Notes: a model not told the origin generated them from the sequence alone. Numbered from the stretch's first letter, positions 14,001-22,830 are shown. The stretch: 22,830 bases of DNA from JBIKWM01 sp044356305 (GCA_044356305.1 JBIKWM010000047.1:1-22830); one strand, 5' to 3'. Program-made: numbers and translations.

Positions 14001-14008
14001 TACCTTCG
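14001..14008 (+). promoter_or_regulatory. Candidate -7 box for ispG
   Basis: TACCTTCG, followed by CGGC, is one mismatch from TAnnTTTG and ends 17 bases before ATG 14026. The same TTCGCGGC string follows the cdsA box, which supports a local sigma-factor preference. No -33 element was recognised. Confidence 0.35.
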
Positions 14009-14025
14009 CGGCATCAACCCTTAAT

Positions 14026-15972
14026 ATGATGTCAGTCAGCAAGGCCTACGGCAACTCACTCACCACTTACTCCCGTTTCATCACCCGCGAGGTGCGGGTT
14101 GGCGGTATCGGCATTGGCGGCAACAACCCGATCAGGGTGCAGAGCATGACCACCACCGACACCATGGACACCGCGGCCACGGTGGCCCAGAGCATCCACA
14201 TGATAGAGGCCGGATGCGAGTTGGTGCGAATCACCGCCCCGAGCATCAAAGAGGCTGAGAACCTGGCCCACATCAAGGCCGAGCTGCGCAGACAGGGTTA
14301 TACCACTCCGCTGGTGGCCGACATCCATTTTACGCCCAACGCTGCAGAGGTGGCTGCACGCATAGTGGAAAAGGTGCGCGTGAACCCCGGCAACTATGCC
14401 GACCGCAAGAAATTTGAGCACATAGACTACACCGACCTCAGCTACGAGGCCGAACTGGCCCGCATCCGCGAGAAATTCACCCCGCTGGTGCGCATCTGCA
14501 AGGAGCATGGCACGGCCATGCGCATCGGCACCAACCATGGTTCGTTGAGCGACCGCATCCTGTCTCGCTATGGCGACACTCCTTTGGGCATGGTGGAGAG
14601 CGCCATGGAATTCCTGCACATCTGCCGCGATGAGGGTTTTCATGAGATTGTGCTGAGCATGAAGGCGAGCAACACACAGGTGATGGTGCAGGCCTACCGC
14701 CTTCTGGTGAACCGCATGATGGCCGAGGGCATGAGCTATCCGCTGCACCTTGGCGTGACCGAGGCAGGCGATGGCGAGGACGGGCGCATCAAATCGGCTG
14801 TGGGGATAGGGACCTTGTTGGAAGATGGATTGGGCGACACGGTGCGCGTTTCGCTTACCGAGGACCCTGAATTTGAGATACCCGTTGCCAAGGCGCTCGT
14901 GGCCCGTTATGCTCAGGAGAGAACGGGAAAGTGGAAGATTCCGGCCATCACCTCAATGCCTATCGACCCCTTTGATCATCAGCGCAGAACAACGCGCGAG
15001 GTGCTAAACATCGGTGGTCATAACGTTCCACGCGTGGTGGCCGACCTAAGCAACCGAGACAAGATCACCGCAGCTTCGTTCTTCGCCTTGGGTTACCACT
15101 ATTCGGTGCCTTTGGACAAGTGGAACCTCACGGATCAAGCCTGTGACTACATCTACCTCGGCAACAAGGTGGCCGATTTTGAGATTCCCGGCACCCTCGG
15201 CCTCTTCTACAACCTTAGCACATGGCGGACCGAGCGCCACCGCGACCGCACATTCCCATTCCTGCAACTGAATGAATACCTCGCAGGAACCGACCTCCAC
15301 CCGCAGCTCAATCTGGTCTATACCACTTTGCCAGATCTGACTGATGCCGTGGTGGCCAAATTGAGAACCGATGCCACGGCTGTTCTGCTCATTGACACCT
15401 ACCATCCGCATGGCATGGCCGAGCAGCGGAGGCTTTTTTTCCATCTGATGGAATCGCGGTGCGATGTGCCCGTGATCATTGGCCGAGCCTACGGTGGCCT
15501 CACCGATGACGAACTCCAACTGCACAGCGCCACCGATATGGGCGCGCTGCTTATTGATGGTCTGGGCGATGGCGTATTCATTGCTGCCGAGGACTGCGGA
15601 AATGACCAACTGGTGAACCGCACAGCATTCGGCATTCTACAGGCCACGCGCACACGCATCAGTAAAACGGAGTACATCTCGTGCCCCTCGTGCGGGCGTA
15701 CTCTGTTCGACCTTCAGGAGACCACCGCACGCATCCGGGCGCGCACCAGCCACCTCAAGGGCATCAAGATCGGCATCATGGGCTGCATTGTCAACGGCCC
15801 TGGCGAAATGGCTGATGCCGACTACGGCTACGTGGGCACCGGAACCGACCGCATCACCCTATACAAAGGCCGCGAGGTGGTGAGGCGCAATGTGCCGACT
15901 GCTGAGGCACTGGACGCGCTCATCGGGCTGATACAGGAGCATGGCGATTGGGTGGAGGCTGGTCAGGTTTGA
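14026..15972 (+). CDS. ispG: 4-hydroxy-3-methylbut-2-enyl diphosphate synthase, long (three-domain) form
   Basis: The 648-residue enzyme catalyses the reductive conversion of MEcPP to HMBPP in the MEP isoprenoid pathway, using a 4Fe-4S cluster. The N-terminal TIM-barrel domain shows NPIRVQSMTTTDT, LVRITAPSIKEAENL, PLVADIHFTPNAA and VRVNPGNYADRKKF. The C-terminal cluster domain has CPSCGRT (Cys about 553 and 556) and MGCIVNGPGE (Cys about 587, Glu about 594). Between them, roughly residues 290-530, lies the extra domain found in Bacteroidota, Chlamydiae and plant enzymes; classical two-domain IspG is only about 370-400 residues. All three cluster cysteines and the Glu are intact. ATG 14026 and 14029 are adjacent alternatives. 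Confidence 0.96.
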   Translation: MMSVSKAYGNSLTTYSRFITREVRVGGIGIGGNNPIRVQSMTTTDTMDTAATVAQSIHMIEAGCELVRITAPSIKEAENLAHIKAELRRQGYTTPLVADIHFTPNAAEVAARIVEKVRVNPGNYADRKKFEHIDYTDLSYEAELARIREKFTPLVRICKEHGTAMRIGTNHGSLSDRILSRYGDTPLGMVESAMEFLHICRDEGFHEIVLSMKASNTQVMVQAYRLLVNRMMAEGMSYPLHLGVTEAGDGEDGRIKSAVGIGTLLEDGLGDTVRVSLTEDPEFEIPVAKALVARYAQERTGKWKIPAITSMPIDPFDHQRRTTREVLNIGGHNVPRVVADLSNRDKITAASFFALGYHYSVPLDKWNLTDQACDYIYLGNKVADFEIPGTLGLFYNLSTWRTERHRDRTFPFLQLNEYLAGTDLHPQLNLVYTTLPDLTDAVVAKLRTDATAVLLIDTYHPHGMAEQRRLFFHLMESRCDVPVIIGRAYGGLTDDELQLHSATDMGALLIDGLGDGVFIAAEDCGNDQLVNRTAFGILQATRTRISKTEYISCPSCGRTLFDLQETTARIRARTSHLKGIKIGIMGCIVNGPGEMADADYGYVGTGTDRITLYKGREVVRRNVPTAEALDALIGLIQEHGDWVEAGQV

Positions 15973-16172
15973 AATAGCTCTAAACATCTGTAGGAATGTA
16001 GGTCGATGTGCCATCATCGGGCATCTCCCGTCATAATTCGGTCTCAGTCCGCGCTCATTCCATCAACTCGTCTGTTTCTGAAATATCGAAGTCGTACACA
16101 GTGATCTAAGGCGTCCATCGCTGCTATCCTACATCCGATGCATTGATGCCCGCGGCCTATCATTGCACCCAC
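15973..16172. other. Intergenic spacer between ispG and the M16 gene pair
   Basis: About 200 bp without a gene. TATCATTG at 16158-16165, one mismatch from TAnnTTTG, lies just before ATG 16173 and may be the promoter for the peptidase pair. A 7-bp inverted repeat (ATGTAGG near 15993, CCTACAT near 16128) is probably incidental. No clear terminator for ispG was found. Confidence 0.4.
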
Positions 16173-17435
16173 ATGGCGCAGGTAGGTTTCAGTCGTTTCA
16201 CATTGCCCAATGGGCTAAGGGTCATCGTTCATCCTGACCATTCCACCCCGTTGGCGTGTATCAACATCATGTACGATGTAGGCTCGCGCGATGAGCGGCC
16301 CGAGCGTACCGGGTTCGCCCATCTTTTTGAGCATCTCATGTTCGGAGGATCGGTGAACATACCCAGCTACGATGAACCGTTGCAGCGGGTGGGCGGCAGC
16401 AACAACGCCTTCACCAGCAGCGACATCACCAATTATTATATCACCCTACCGGCCCAGAACCTCGAGACCGGCATGTGGCTCGAGAGCGACCGCATGCTCA
16501 GCCTCGCATTCACAGAAAAGAGCCTTGAGGTGCAGCGCAGTGTGGTGATTGAGGAGTTCAGGCAGCGCTACCTCAATCAGCCGTATGGCGATGCCTGGCT
16601 GCTCATGCGTCCATTGGCCTACACCGTTCATCCGTACGCATGGAGCACCATAGGCAAAGAGGTGAGCCACATAGCCGAGGCCACCATGCAGGAGGTGAAG
16701 GATTTCTTTTTCACCCACTATGCACCGGGCAATGCCGTGATGGTGGTATCTGGGCCTGTTTATCATGCTGAAGTGGAAAAGACGGTCAACAAGTGGTTCG
16801 GGCCCATCAGCAGGCCAGCACCACCGGCCCGCGCGCTGGCGATGGAACCGCAACAGACCGCAGCCCGAAGACTTGAAGTGGAGCGGCCCGTGCCTCAGGA
16901 CGCCATCTATGTCTCGTTCCACATCTGCGGGCGCGGCCATGCCGACTATGCCGCAACCGACCTGATTTCTGACATCCTTGGCAGGGGCACCTCAGCGCGG
17001 TTGTACCAGCGGCTGGTGAAAGAACAGCGCCTTTTTAGCGAGGTACACGCCTTTGTGATGGGCGAGCGCGACCCGAGCATGCTCACAGTGATGGGCCATA
17101 TTGCCCAGGGCACCGACCGCACTGTGGCCGAATCGGCCCTGTGGGCTGAACTCGATACGTTGCGCCATACACCCCTTGAGGGGCATGAGCTGGAAAAGGT
17201 GAAGAATCAGGCCGAGGCCGCCCATGAGTTCGGGCAGATGAACCTGCTCAACCGCTCCATCGCACTGGCCTACCACGAGCTGCTGGGCGATGCCAACGGC
17301 ATCAATACTGAGTTAGACCGCTACAGGGCTGTATCAGTGGCCGATATTCAGCGGGTGGCCCACGAGGTGCTGCGGCCAGAGAACTCGTCCACTTTGATCT
17401 ACATCAGCAAACAGGACCATGAGCGCCATGGATAG
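16173..17435 (+). CDS. M16 family zinc metallopeptidase, catalytic subunit
   Basis: The 420-residue protein is an insulinase/processing-peptidase-type enzyme. The inverted zinc motif HXXEH is intact as HLFEH (about 50-54), with the third ligand Glu in VVIEEF (about 127). The N-terminal TLPNGLRVIVHPDHS and the C-terminal half (SDILGRGTSARLYQRLVKEQRLF) are typical of the two-lobe M16B subunit. No signal peptide is present from this start. ATG 16173 was chosen because family members start just before the TLPNGL strand and a -7-like box lies just upstream; ATG 16146 would add nine residues. It overlaps the next M16 gene by 17 bp, as expected for two subunits of one heterodimer. Bacterial M16B pairs degrade peptides or process proteins; the substrate is unknown. 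Confidence 0.92.
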   Translation: MAQVGFSRFTLPNGLRVIVHPDHSTPLACINIMYDVGSRDERPERTGFAHLFEHLMFGGSVNIPSYDEPLQRVGGSNNAFTSSDITNYYITLPAQNLETGMWLESDRMLSLAFTEKSLEVQRSVVIEEFRQRYLNQPYGDAWLLMRPLAYTVHPYAWSTIGKEVSHIAEATMQEVKDFFFTHYAPGNAVMVVSGPVYHAEVEKTVNKWFGPISRPAPPARALAMEPQQTAARRLEVERPVPQDAIYVSFHICGRGHADYAATDLISDILGRGTSARLYQRLVKEQRLFSEVHAFVMGERDPSMLTVMGHIAQGTDRTVAESALWAELDTLRHTPLEGHELEKVKNQAEAAHEFGQMNLLNRSIALAYHELLGDANGINTELDRYRAVSVADIQRVAHEVLRPENSSTLIYISKQDHERHG

Positions 17436-18714
17436 GACCACGGCCCCTGAGGCCCACATCATACGACAGGTGCCATTGCCCGTGCCGACCACTGTGCGCA
17501 CAGACAGGGGGCTGCCCATACACGTTGTGGATGCAGGTACGCAGGATGTGGTGCGCATAGAACTGGTGACCCGTGGTGGCGTAGCGAGTGCCGACCGCAA
17601 TCTGGTAGCAACCTACTCGGCCAAGATGCTCACCGAAGGCACAGCTGGCATGAATGCGGCCCAGATAGCTGAGCGCGTGGAACACTACGGTGCCACATTG
17701 CATGCCGAGGCCGATCAGGACCAATGTGTCTTGACCCTCACCTGCCTCGGACGGCACCTGACCCATCTGTTGCCGGTGCTGACCGAGGTATTCGTCTCAC
17801 CCATTTTCCCTCAAAGGGAATTTGATATCATCCGCCAAAATGGCCTTCAGGAGCTCCGTGTGAACATGCAGAAGGTGGCATATCTGGCGCGCACCTCCTT
17901 CAGCAGGGCCCTTTACGGAGCCGGGCATCCGTACGGACGCACCGCCACCGAGGCCGATTTTGGCAGTCTGGAATGTTCCGTGCTCAAGACACACCATCAT
18001 AATCATGTGCTCGGAGGGCTGAGCAGTGTGATGGTGGCAGGCAAGGTGGACGATGCGCGGTTACGGTGCATTTTGGATGCACTGAACGGTCTGCCCGTAT
18101 CAGGGAATAGAGCGGATGCCGGAACGGCCAATGATTATCAAACAACAAAATCTGAACATGTGGACCACGAGGGGGCGGTGCAGAATGCCATCCGCATGGG
18201 ACGGGTCCTTTTCACCCGCAATCATCCTGACTTCATCGATATGAGCATCCTATGCACCGTACTTGGCGGGCATTTCGGGTCGAGGCTCATGAACAACCTG
18301 CGCGAGGATAAAGGATTCACTTATGGGGTGAATGCCACTCTACAGTCATTTGTGGATGCAGGTCACCTGGTGATAGGGACAGAGGTAGGGGCCGATGTGT
18401 GCGATGCCGCATTGAACGAGATCTGGAAAGAAATAGAGCGGCTGCGGAGGGAACCGGTACCGTCTGATGAGCTGGACCTTGTGCGCAATTATCTGATAGG
18501 CAGGGCACTGAGCGGAGTGGACGGACCTTTTGCGCTGGCCGACAAATGGAGGATGTATCACCGCCATGGCCTTGGGGCCGACCAGCATCAGCGTTACATA
18601 GACCGCATCTGGGAGGTCAGTTCAGAACGGCTGCTGATGCTGGCCGAACAGTATCTGGACCCAGCGCAGATCACTGTGGTGACGGCCGGAAGGCCACCTT
18701 TTTCGGGCAACTGA
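17419..18714 (+). CDS. M16 family protein, non-catalytic partner subunit
   Basis: The 431-residue protein has the M16 fold but lacks the HXXEH motif; the corresponding segment reads VATYSAKMLTEGT near residues 63-75. Conserved substrate-side features remain in the C-terminal half: HFGSRLMNNLREDKGFTYGVNATL near 276-299 and LVRNYLIGRALSG near 354-366, the glycine-loop and Arg/Tyr regions that complete the active site of the partner. In characterised M16B heterodimers one subunit binds zinc and the other supplies the Arg-Tyr pair, which matches this gene and the previous one. The start overlaps the upstream gene's end; ATG 17428 is an alternative three codons later. No signal peptide is seen. 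Confidence 0.9.
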   Translation: MSAMDRTTAPEAHIIRQVPLPVPTTVRTDRGLPIHVVDAGTQDVVRIELVTRGGVASADRNLVATYSAKMLTEGTAGMNAAQIAERVEHYGATLHAEADQDQCVLTLTCLGRHLTHLLPVLTEVFVSPIFPQREFDIIRQNGLQELRVNMQKVAYLARTSFSRALYGAGHPYGRTATEADFGSLECSVLKTHHHNHVLGGLSSVMVAGKVDDARLRCILDALNGLPVSGNRADAGTANDYQTTKSEHVDHEGAVQNAIRMGRVLFTRNHPDFIDMSILCTVLGGHFGSRLMNNLREDKGFTYGVNATLQSFVDAGHLVIGTEVGADVCDAALNEIWKEIERLRREPVPSDELDLVRNYLIGRALSGVDGPFALADKWRMYHRHGLGADQHQRYIDRIWEVSSERLLMLAEQYLDPAQITVVTAGRPPFSGN

Positions 18715-18768
18715 CCGCGCACAACTACGTTATTCACGCAGAGCGGCCCCGCGCAGGGTGCCAAATGC

Positions 18769-18776
18769 TAAATTTG
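18769..18776 (+). promoter_or_regulatory. -7 promoter box just before the type B surface protein gene
   Basis: TAAATTTG is an exact match to TAnnTTTG and ends six bases before the first possible start codon, GTG 18783; an in-frame stop at 18777-18779 rules out any earlier start. The predicted transcription start therefore coincides with the start codon, implying a leaderless mRNA or a slightly later start. No -33 element was recognised. Confidence 0.4.
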
Positions 18777-18782
18777 TAGGCT

Positions 18783-21700
18783 GTGCCTGTGCTGAACCGT
18801 CTCCTTCTCCGTTTTGTACCACTGCTTTTCATTGGGCTGAATTTTAGCCCATTGCGAACAAATGCGACCCACATTGTGGGGGGCGAGATCTATTGGGACT
18901 GTATCACTTCAGGCCCTGACGCAGGGAAGTTCATCTTCTATCTGAAATTCGTGAGAGATTGTAACACTTTCGTCTCTCCCATTCCGTCAAACGCGCAGAT
19001 CCAGGTCATCGGTTATCCAACGGCCAGCGATATCCTCGCTCTGCCCCTGTCACCTGTTTCCAATACAGACATAACCCCTACCGGTTGCGGATTCGACTGT
19101 GCCAATAATCCCGGACAGTTCGGCCGGGAGGAATATATTCTGGGAACCGCACCGGTGCAGATAAACGGAACACCGCCCGCTACCGGTTATCCTGTGATAT
19201 TCAATGCCTGTTGCCGCACCCAGATTGACAATGTGCTGAATCCCACTGCGGCCAACATGTATTTCCGGGCCACGATGTTCAGCCCTAACGGGCAGAGCAT
19301 GGCCACCTGCTTCGATTCGGCCCCCCGTTTTTCCGAGAAACCGGACATCAATGTCTGCTCTGGCTCGAGCATGCGATATGCACAGGGCGCTTCGGATCCT
19401 GATGGTGATGATGTGACCTACGAACTAGTTCAGCTTTTTGAGGAGAATGCCTTACCAATGACCTACAACCCCGGGTTCTCTGCCACAGCCCCATTACCAG
19501 GACCCTCGGCCGTGGCATTGGACCCCGCCACCGGTGATATCACATATACCGCCCCTGCTACTCAAGGCCGGTATGTTATGGGGCTGAAAGTGACCAGCTG
19601 GCGCTGCGGTCTGCCCATAGCCGAGACCGTGCGCGAGATTTTCACACAGATTGTGGCGTGCTCGGGCAACAACTCGGCCCCGACACTAACGGCTCCTGTT
19701 TGGGCTTCGCCAGCAGGTGCCAGCGGGTACGATGTGACGGTTCAGGCCGGTGACCTTGTCAGTTTCAACCTTGGAGGCACCGACCCTGATGTGGGCGATG
19801 TGCTCTCGTTCACCGCAGCGGGCAGTCAATTCGGTGCGGGGTTTACCGATGCCACCAGCGGCTGTCCATTCCCGCCCTGTGCCACTCTGGGTGCCTCTGC
19901 CCTGCCCTACACCGGTCCGAGCCCGGCCAATACCACCTTTAGTTGGCAGACCGACTGCACGCACCTGAACAGCAACGGCACCTGCACCCAGCAGAGCGCC
20001 ACGTACCAGTTCTCATTCACATTGGGCGATGGATTCTGTCCCGCCCGCGGCAGCACCAGCGCCACGGTGCGAGTCACTGTTCAGGGTCCGCCATTGGTGG
20101 ATGCACCCGAGCCGCACTGTGCCAATATGGAGGCCAATGGCGATGTGACGGTCACCTGGGCACCTGTCACTGATCAGGTTCCGCCCAGTTTCAGCGAGTA
20201 CGTCATATTCCACGCTACCAACCCTGCCGGCCCATTCACGCAGATCGGCACCGAGCCGAACATCAGCACCGGCACCTTCGTGCACAGTGCAGGGCTCTCG
20301 CCCCAACCATCGAACATCGTCCCCAATTATTACTACATCCGCACCAGGAGCGGCTGCGGAGGTCTGATACTCGGCCCGCCTAGCGACACCATTGCCACCA
20401 TTCACCTTGAGGTGGTGAACAACGGCACCTCGGCCGGGCTCAGCTGGAATGCCCTCATGAATCCATTGCCCGCCAGTGCCGGCAGCTATCAGATATGGCG
20501 CGAGTATCCAGCCGGTAACTGGATCATGATCGGGACCACCGATGGGCTGAGTTTTTCGGACCCTGTGACTGTTTGCAGTCAGCAGATCAACTACCAGATC
20601 ATACTAGGGGATGGGCTTCCTTGCAGTTCGGCATCGAACATTGACGGGGACATTTTCGACAATCAGGCATCCCCACCCATGCAGCCCATTGATAGCGTCA
20701 GCGTTGCAATTGGCAATATGGGAATCGATATCGGTTGGCTGCCCAGCACCGCCACCAACGTGATCAGCTACAGTGTGGCGTTCGAAAATTCGGCAGGCGG
20801 ATTTGATCCCCTTGCCACACTCAATGGCTGGAACAGCACCTTCACCACTGACCTGATACGCGACCCAACGCTGCAATCATATTGCTACAGGATATATGGG
20901 GTGATAAATGACTGCCCGAACAGTTCACCGGCCCCTGCCTCGCCCACCCAGTGCACCGTTCACCTCGCGGCCGATGTTGACGGCTGTACGCGCAGCACAG
21001 CGCTGACATGGACTCCCTATGTCGGTTGGCCCGAAGGGGTGATGCATTACGAAGTGAATGTATCGGCCAACGGTGGGCCCGATGTGGTTGTGGGAACCAC
21101 ACCTGACTTAACCTACCTGGACGACAGCCTTCAGGTGAATGCCAATTATTGCTACCGGATCAGGGCGGTGCGCAACATCAGCGATAGGCGGGTCACCTCA
21201 TCATCAAACAATGTCTGCGTGGACGTGTATGTGCCCAAACGGCCCGACTATCAGCACACCTACCTGGCCACAGTGCCAGATAATGGCAGCGTGGACCTGA
21301 AGTGGTATATTGACTCCACGGCCGGATACGTGCGGTTCGACATTCTGCGCGGCACATCGTTGGATGATCTGAAGAAAGTAGGACAGACGCCCTTTGTGCT
21401 ACTGAATGAGTTCTATACCTACAACGATACCAAAGCACGACCCGGCACCACCGACTATTACTACAGGGTACTGGGAGTTGACAGCTGTATGCTTGCGGCC
21501 GATACCATGGAATACCACCGCACTGTATTCCTGACAGCCGTGGCCAATGACGACCGCACCAACGTGCTGACTTGGAACGCCTACGAGGGTTTTCCGGGCA
21601 ACATAGCGGCCTACCGCATATACCGCAGCAACGACAGCCCTTACAGCTACCGCGCCATTGTACCGCCCACCACATTCACCTTTGTGGATGATGTAGACTC

Positions 21701-22115
21701 CATCATTGATGGAGAAGGGCGCTTCTGTTACTACGTGGAGGCCATTGAGGCCAGCGCCACCCAGTGGGGCCCTGTGGATGGGCCAGTCTCATTCCAGGAG
21801 ATAAGCCGGAGCAATGAGGCCTGCGCGCTGCAACTTCCCAATGTGTTTGTCCCCACGGCTTTCACACCGGGCGGTCTGAATCCGCTTTTCAGACCCGTCA
21901 CCCATTTCGTGGAGGCTGATGATTACCTCTTTCAGGTCATCAACCGTTGGGGAATGGTGGTGTATCAGACGAATGTGATCAGCGATGCCTGGGACGGCAC
22001 CTGCAATGGTAACCCCAGTCCTGAAGGGGTCTATGCCTATCATGTTTACTATGTCAATTCGCGCGGCAATCCATTTGAACTGAACGGAACCTTCCATCTG
22101 ATTAGGTATGATTGA
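18783..22115 (+). CDS. Large surface protein: fibronectin-type repeats and T9SS type B (CHU_C, gliding motility-associated) C-terminal domain
   Basis: The 1110-residue protein has a signal peptide (MPVLNRLLLRFVPLLFIGLN, about 28-29 residues) followed by ATHIVGGEIYWDC, the opening seen in many Bacteroidota giant surface proteins. Residues about 30-290 are Cys-rich (CCRTQ, DPDGDDVTYELV cadherin-like motif near 205). A second DPDVGDVLSF-type module follows near 335. From about 440 to 1015 there are about six fibronectin-III-like repeats with recurring strands such as VTVTWAPV, GLSWNAL, IDIGWLPS, ALTWTPY, VDLKWY and VLTWNAY. Residues 1018-1110 are a CHU_C type B sorting domain: LPNVFVPTAFTPGG, FQVINRWGMVVYQT, DAWDGTCNGNPSPEGVYAYHV. 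It should be exported by T9SS and held at the cell surface, probably for adhesion. The start is GTG 18783, with GTG 18789 possible. Confidence 0.92.
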   Translation: MPVLNRLLLRFVPLLFIGLNFSPLRTNATHIVGGEIYWDCITSGPDAGKFIFYLKFVRDCNTFVSPIPSNAQIQVIGYPTASDILALPLSPVSNTDITPTGCGFDCANNPGQFGREEYILGTAPVQINGTPPATGYPVIFNACCRTQIDNVLNPTAANMYFRATMFSPNGQSMATCFDSAPRFSEKPDINVCSGSSMRYAQGASDPDGDDVTYELVQLFEENALPMTYNPGFSATAPLPGPSAVALDPATGDITYTAPATQGRYVMGLKVTSWRCGLPIAETVREIFTQIVACSGNNSAPTLTAPVWASPAGASGYDVTVQAGDLVSFNLGGTDPDVGDVLSFTAAGSQFGAGFTDATSGCPFPPCATLGASALPYTGPSPANTTFSWQTDCTHLNSNGTCTQQSATYQFSFTLGDGFCPARGSTSATVRVTVQGPPLVDAPEPHCANMEANGDVTVTWAPVTDQVPPSFSEYVIFHATNPAGPFTQIGTEPNISTGTFVHSAGLSPQPSNIVPNYYYIRTRSGCGGLILGPPSDTIATIHLEVVNNGTSAGLSWNALMNPLPASAGSYQIWREYPAGNWIMIGTTDGLSFSDPVTVCSQQINYQIILGDGLPCSSASNIDGDIFDNQASPPMQPIDSVSVAIGNMGIDIGWLPSTATNVISYSVAFENSAGGFDPLATLNGWNSTFTTDLIRDPTLQSYCYRIYGVINDCPNSSPAPASPTQCTVHLAADVDGCTRSTALTWTPYVGWPEGVMHYEVNVSANGGPDVVVGTTPDLTYLDDSLQVNANYCYRIRAVRNISDRRVTSSSNNVCVDVYVPKRPDYQHTYLATVPDNGSVDLKWYIDSTAGYVRFDILRGTSLDDLKKVGQTPFVLLNEFYTYNDTKARPGTTDYYYRVLGVDSCMLAADTMEYHRTVFLTAVANDDRTNVLTWNAYEGFPGNIAAYRIYRSNDSPYSYRAIVPPTTFTFVDDVDSIIDGEGRFCYYVEAIEASATQWGPVDGPVSFQEISRSNEACALQLPNVFVPTAFTPGGLNPLFRPVTHFVEADDYLFQVINRWGMVVYQTNVISDAWDGTCNGNPSPEGVYAYHVYYVNSRGNPFELNGTFHLIRYD

Positions 22116-22830
22116 TTTCTACAGGACTTCGTTTGCCATGGTCACCGTTGGCGCCTTGCTGGCCGCCACACCGGCCAAGGCCCAGGATCAGGAGACACAG
22201 CGGTGTCATACCACCGAATTCACCCGGGCACTCGAGGACACCGACCCGCACTATCTGGCCAGCCGTGCCGAGGCCTTGGAACAGATGGCGCGCTGGGAGG
22301 CCGAGCATCCCGATGGCGGAGAAAGAGCCGTGCTGACCATACCCGTTGTGGTGCATGTGGTGTACAAGACCTCGGTGCAGAACATCAGCGATGCGCAGAT
22401 TCTTTCACAGATCGATGTGCTGAATGAGGATTACCGAAAGCTCAATGCTGATGTGGCCAACCTGCCCTCGGCCTTCAGCTCCTTTGCTGCCGATTGTGAG
22501 ATAGAGTTCCAATTGGCTGTACGCGACCCTGATGACCTGCCTACCAACGGCATAACCCGAACCGAGACCACAGCGAGCGGTTTCAGTGGCGATGAGGTGA
22601 AAAGCAGTGCCCAGGGCGGCAAAGACCCTTGGCCCGCCAGCCGATACATGAACATCTGGGTGTGCAACCTGACTGGTGGTCTTCTCGGATACACCTATCC
22701 TCCTGGTGTGGGCCCCAGCATTGACGGACTCGTGATTGGTTACCGGTACTTCGGGCGGGTGGGCACCCTGAGCAGCATTTACAACAAGGGCCGCACCACC
22801 ACCCACGAGATTGGACACTACCTGAACCTC
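22108..22830 (+). CDS. Secreted M43 (pappalysin-type) zinc metallopeptidase, 3' end beyond window
   Basis: The open frame runs to the window edge (241 codons). It starts at ATG 22108, overlapping the stop of the previous gene by 8 bp, which suggests co-expression. A signal peptide is clear (MIDFYRTSFAMVTVGALLAA, cleavage near TPAKA-Q). The M43 pattern follows: AVLTIPVVVHVVYKT near 74-88, ISDAQILSQIDVLNEDYRKLNAD near 92-114, YMNIWVCN near 190-197, and the zinc motif HEIGH (His 233, Glu 234, His 237) in TTHEIGHYLNL. The third zinc ligand and any C-terminal T9SS domain lie outside the window. Cytophagalysin-like family members are usually secreted by T9SS, which fits the neighbours. Confidence 0.92.
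   Translation, partial: MIDFYRTSFAMVTVGALLAATPAKAQDQETQRCHTTEFTRALEDTDPHYLASRAEALEQMARWEAEHPDGGERAVLTIPVVVHVVYKTSVQNISDAQILSQIDVLNEDYRKLNADVANLPSAFSSFAADCEIEFQLAVRDPDDLPTNGITRTETTASGFSGDEVKSSAQGGKDPWPASRYMNIWVCNLTGGLLGYTYPPGVGPSIDGLVIGYRYFGRVGTLSSIYNKGRTTTHEIGHYLNL

Noticed and set aside
13990..14008. TTTGG at 13990 as the -33 element of the ispG promoter
   Set aside because: It is only seven bases from the candidate -7 box; Bacteroidota promoters need about 19-21.
1..22830. tRNA, rRNA, riboswitch, transposase or integrase genes
   Set aside because: None was recognised by eye on either strand; a covariance-model scan was not possible here.

Overview
The window looks like a chromosomal segment of a member of the Bacteroidota. 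The evidence is two type IX secretion (T9SS) sorting domains (one type A, one type B/CHU_C), a PorP/SprF outer-membrane protein, the long IspG form common in this phylum, an M43 peptidase, and several copies of the phylum's TAnnTTTG -7 promoter box just upstream of genes. Base composition is mostly GC-rich (a hand count of 3421-3480 gives 44/60 G+C). The 600-2650 island is clearly AT-richer (1381-1440 gives 19/60). No rRNA, tRNA, CRISPR array or transposase was seen.

Layout. 1-260 is a tandem array of 12 degenerate 21/22-bp units, each built around a short palindrome. 268-306 is a good intrinsic terminator for the minus strand. 307-603 has no confident gene. 604-2614 (minus) is a two-gene Septu-type anti-phage module: PtuA-like ATPase followed by PtuB-like HNH nuclease, with its own promoter. 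It sits beside a partial duplication of the end of the neighbouring glycosyltransferase gene.

2721-9687 (minus) is a tightly coupled operon, transcribed right to left: CdsA, Wzm, Wzt, O-acetyltransferase, two tandem FdtA-like sugar ketoisomerases, FdtC-like N-acetyltransferase, FdtB-like aminotransferase, GT2 glycosyltransferase. Read together, this suggests synthesis of a dTDP-3-acetamido-3,6-dideoxyhexose, its use in a surface polysaccharide, and export of that polysaccharide by a Wzm/Wzt ABC transporter. An acyltransferase gene and a helical-repeat protein gene lie upstream on the same strand.

12197-22830 (plus) holds a small T9SS cargo protein, a PorP/SprF protein, IspG (isoprenoid MEP pathway), a pair of M16 peptidase-family proteins (one with an intact zinc site, one without), a 1110-residue fibronectin-like T9SS type B surface protein, and the start of a secreted M43 metallopeptidase cut off by the window edge.

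The observations most worth a second look are the phased palindromic repeat array beside the Septu module, the duplicated gene-end scar at the module's edge, and the tandem ketoisomerases, one of which has lost an active-site histidine. The Septu module is a known class of system. I did not find a clearly undescribed one.
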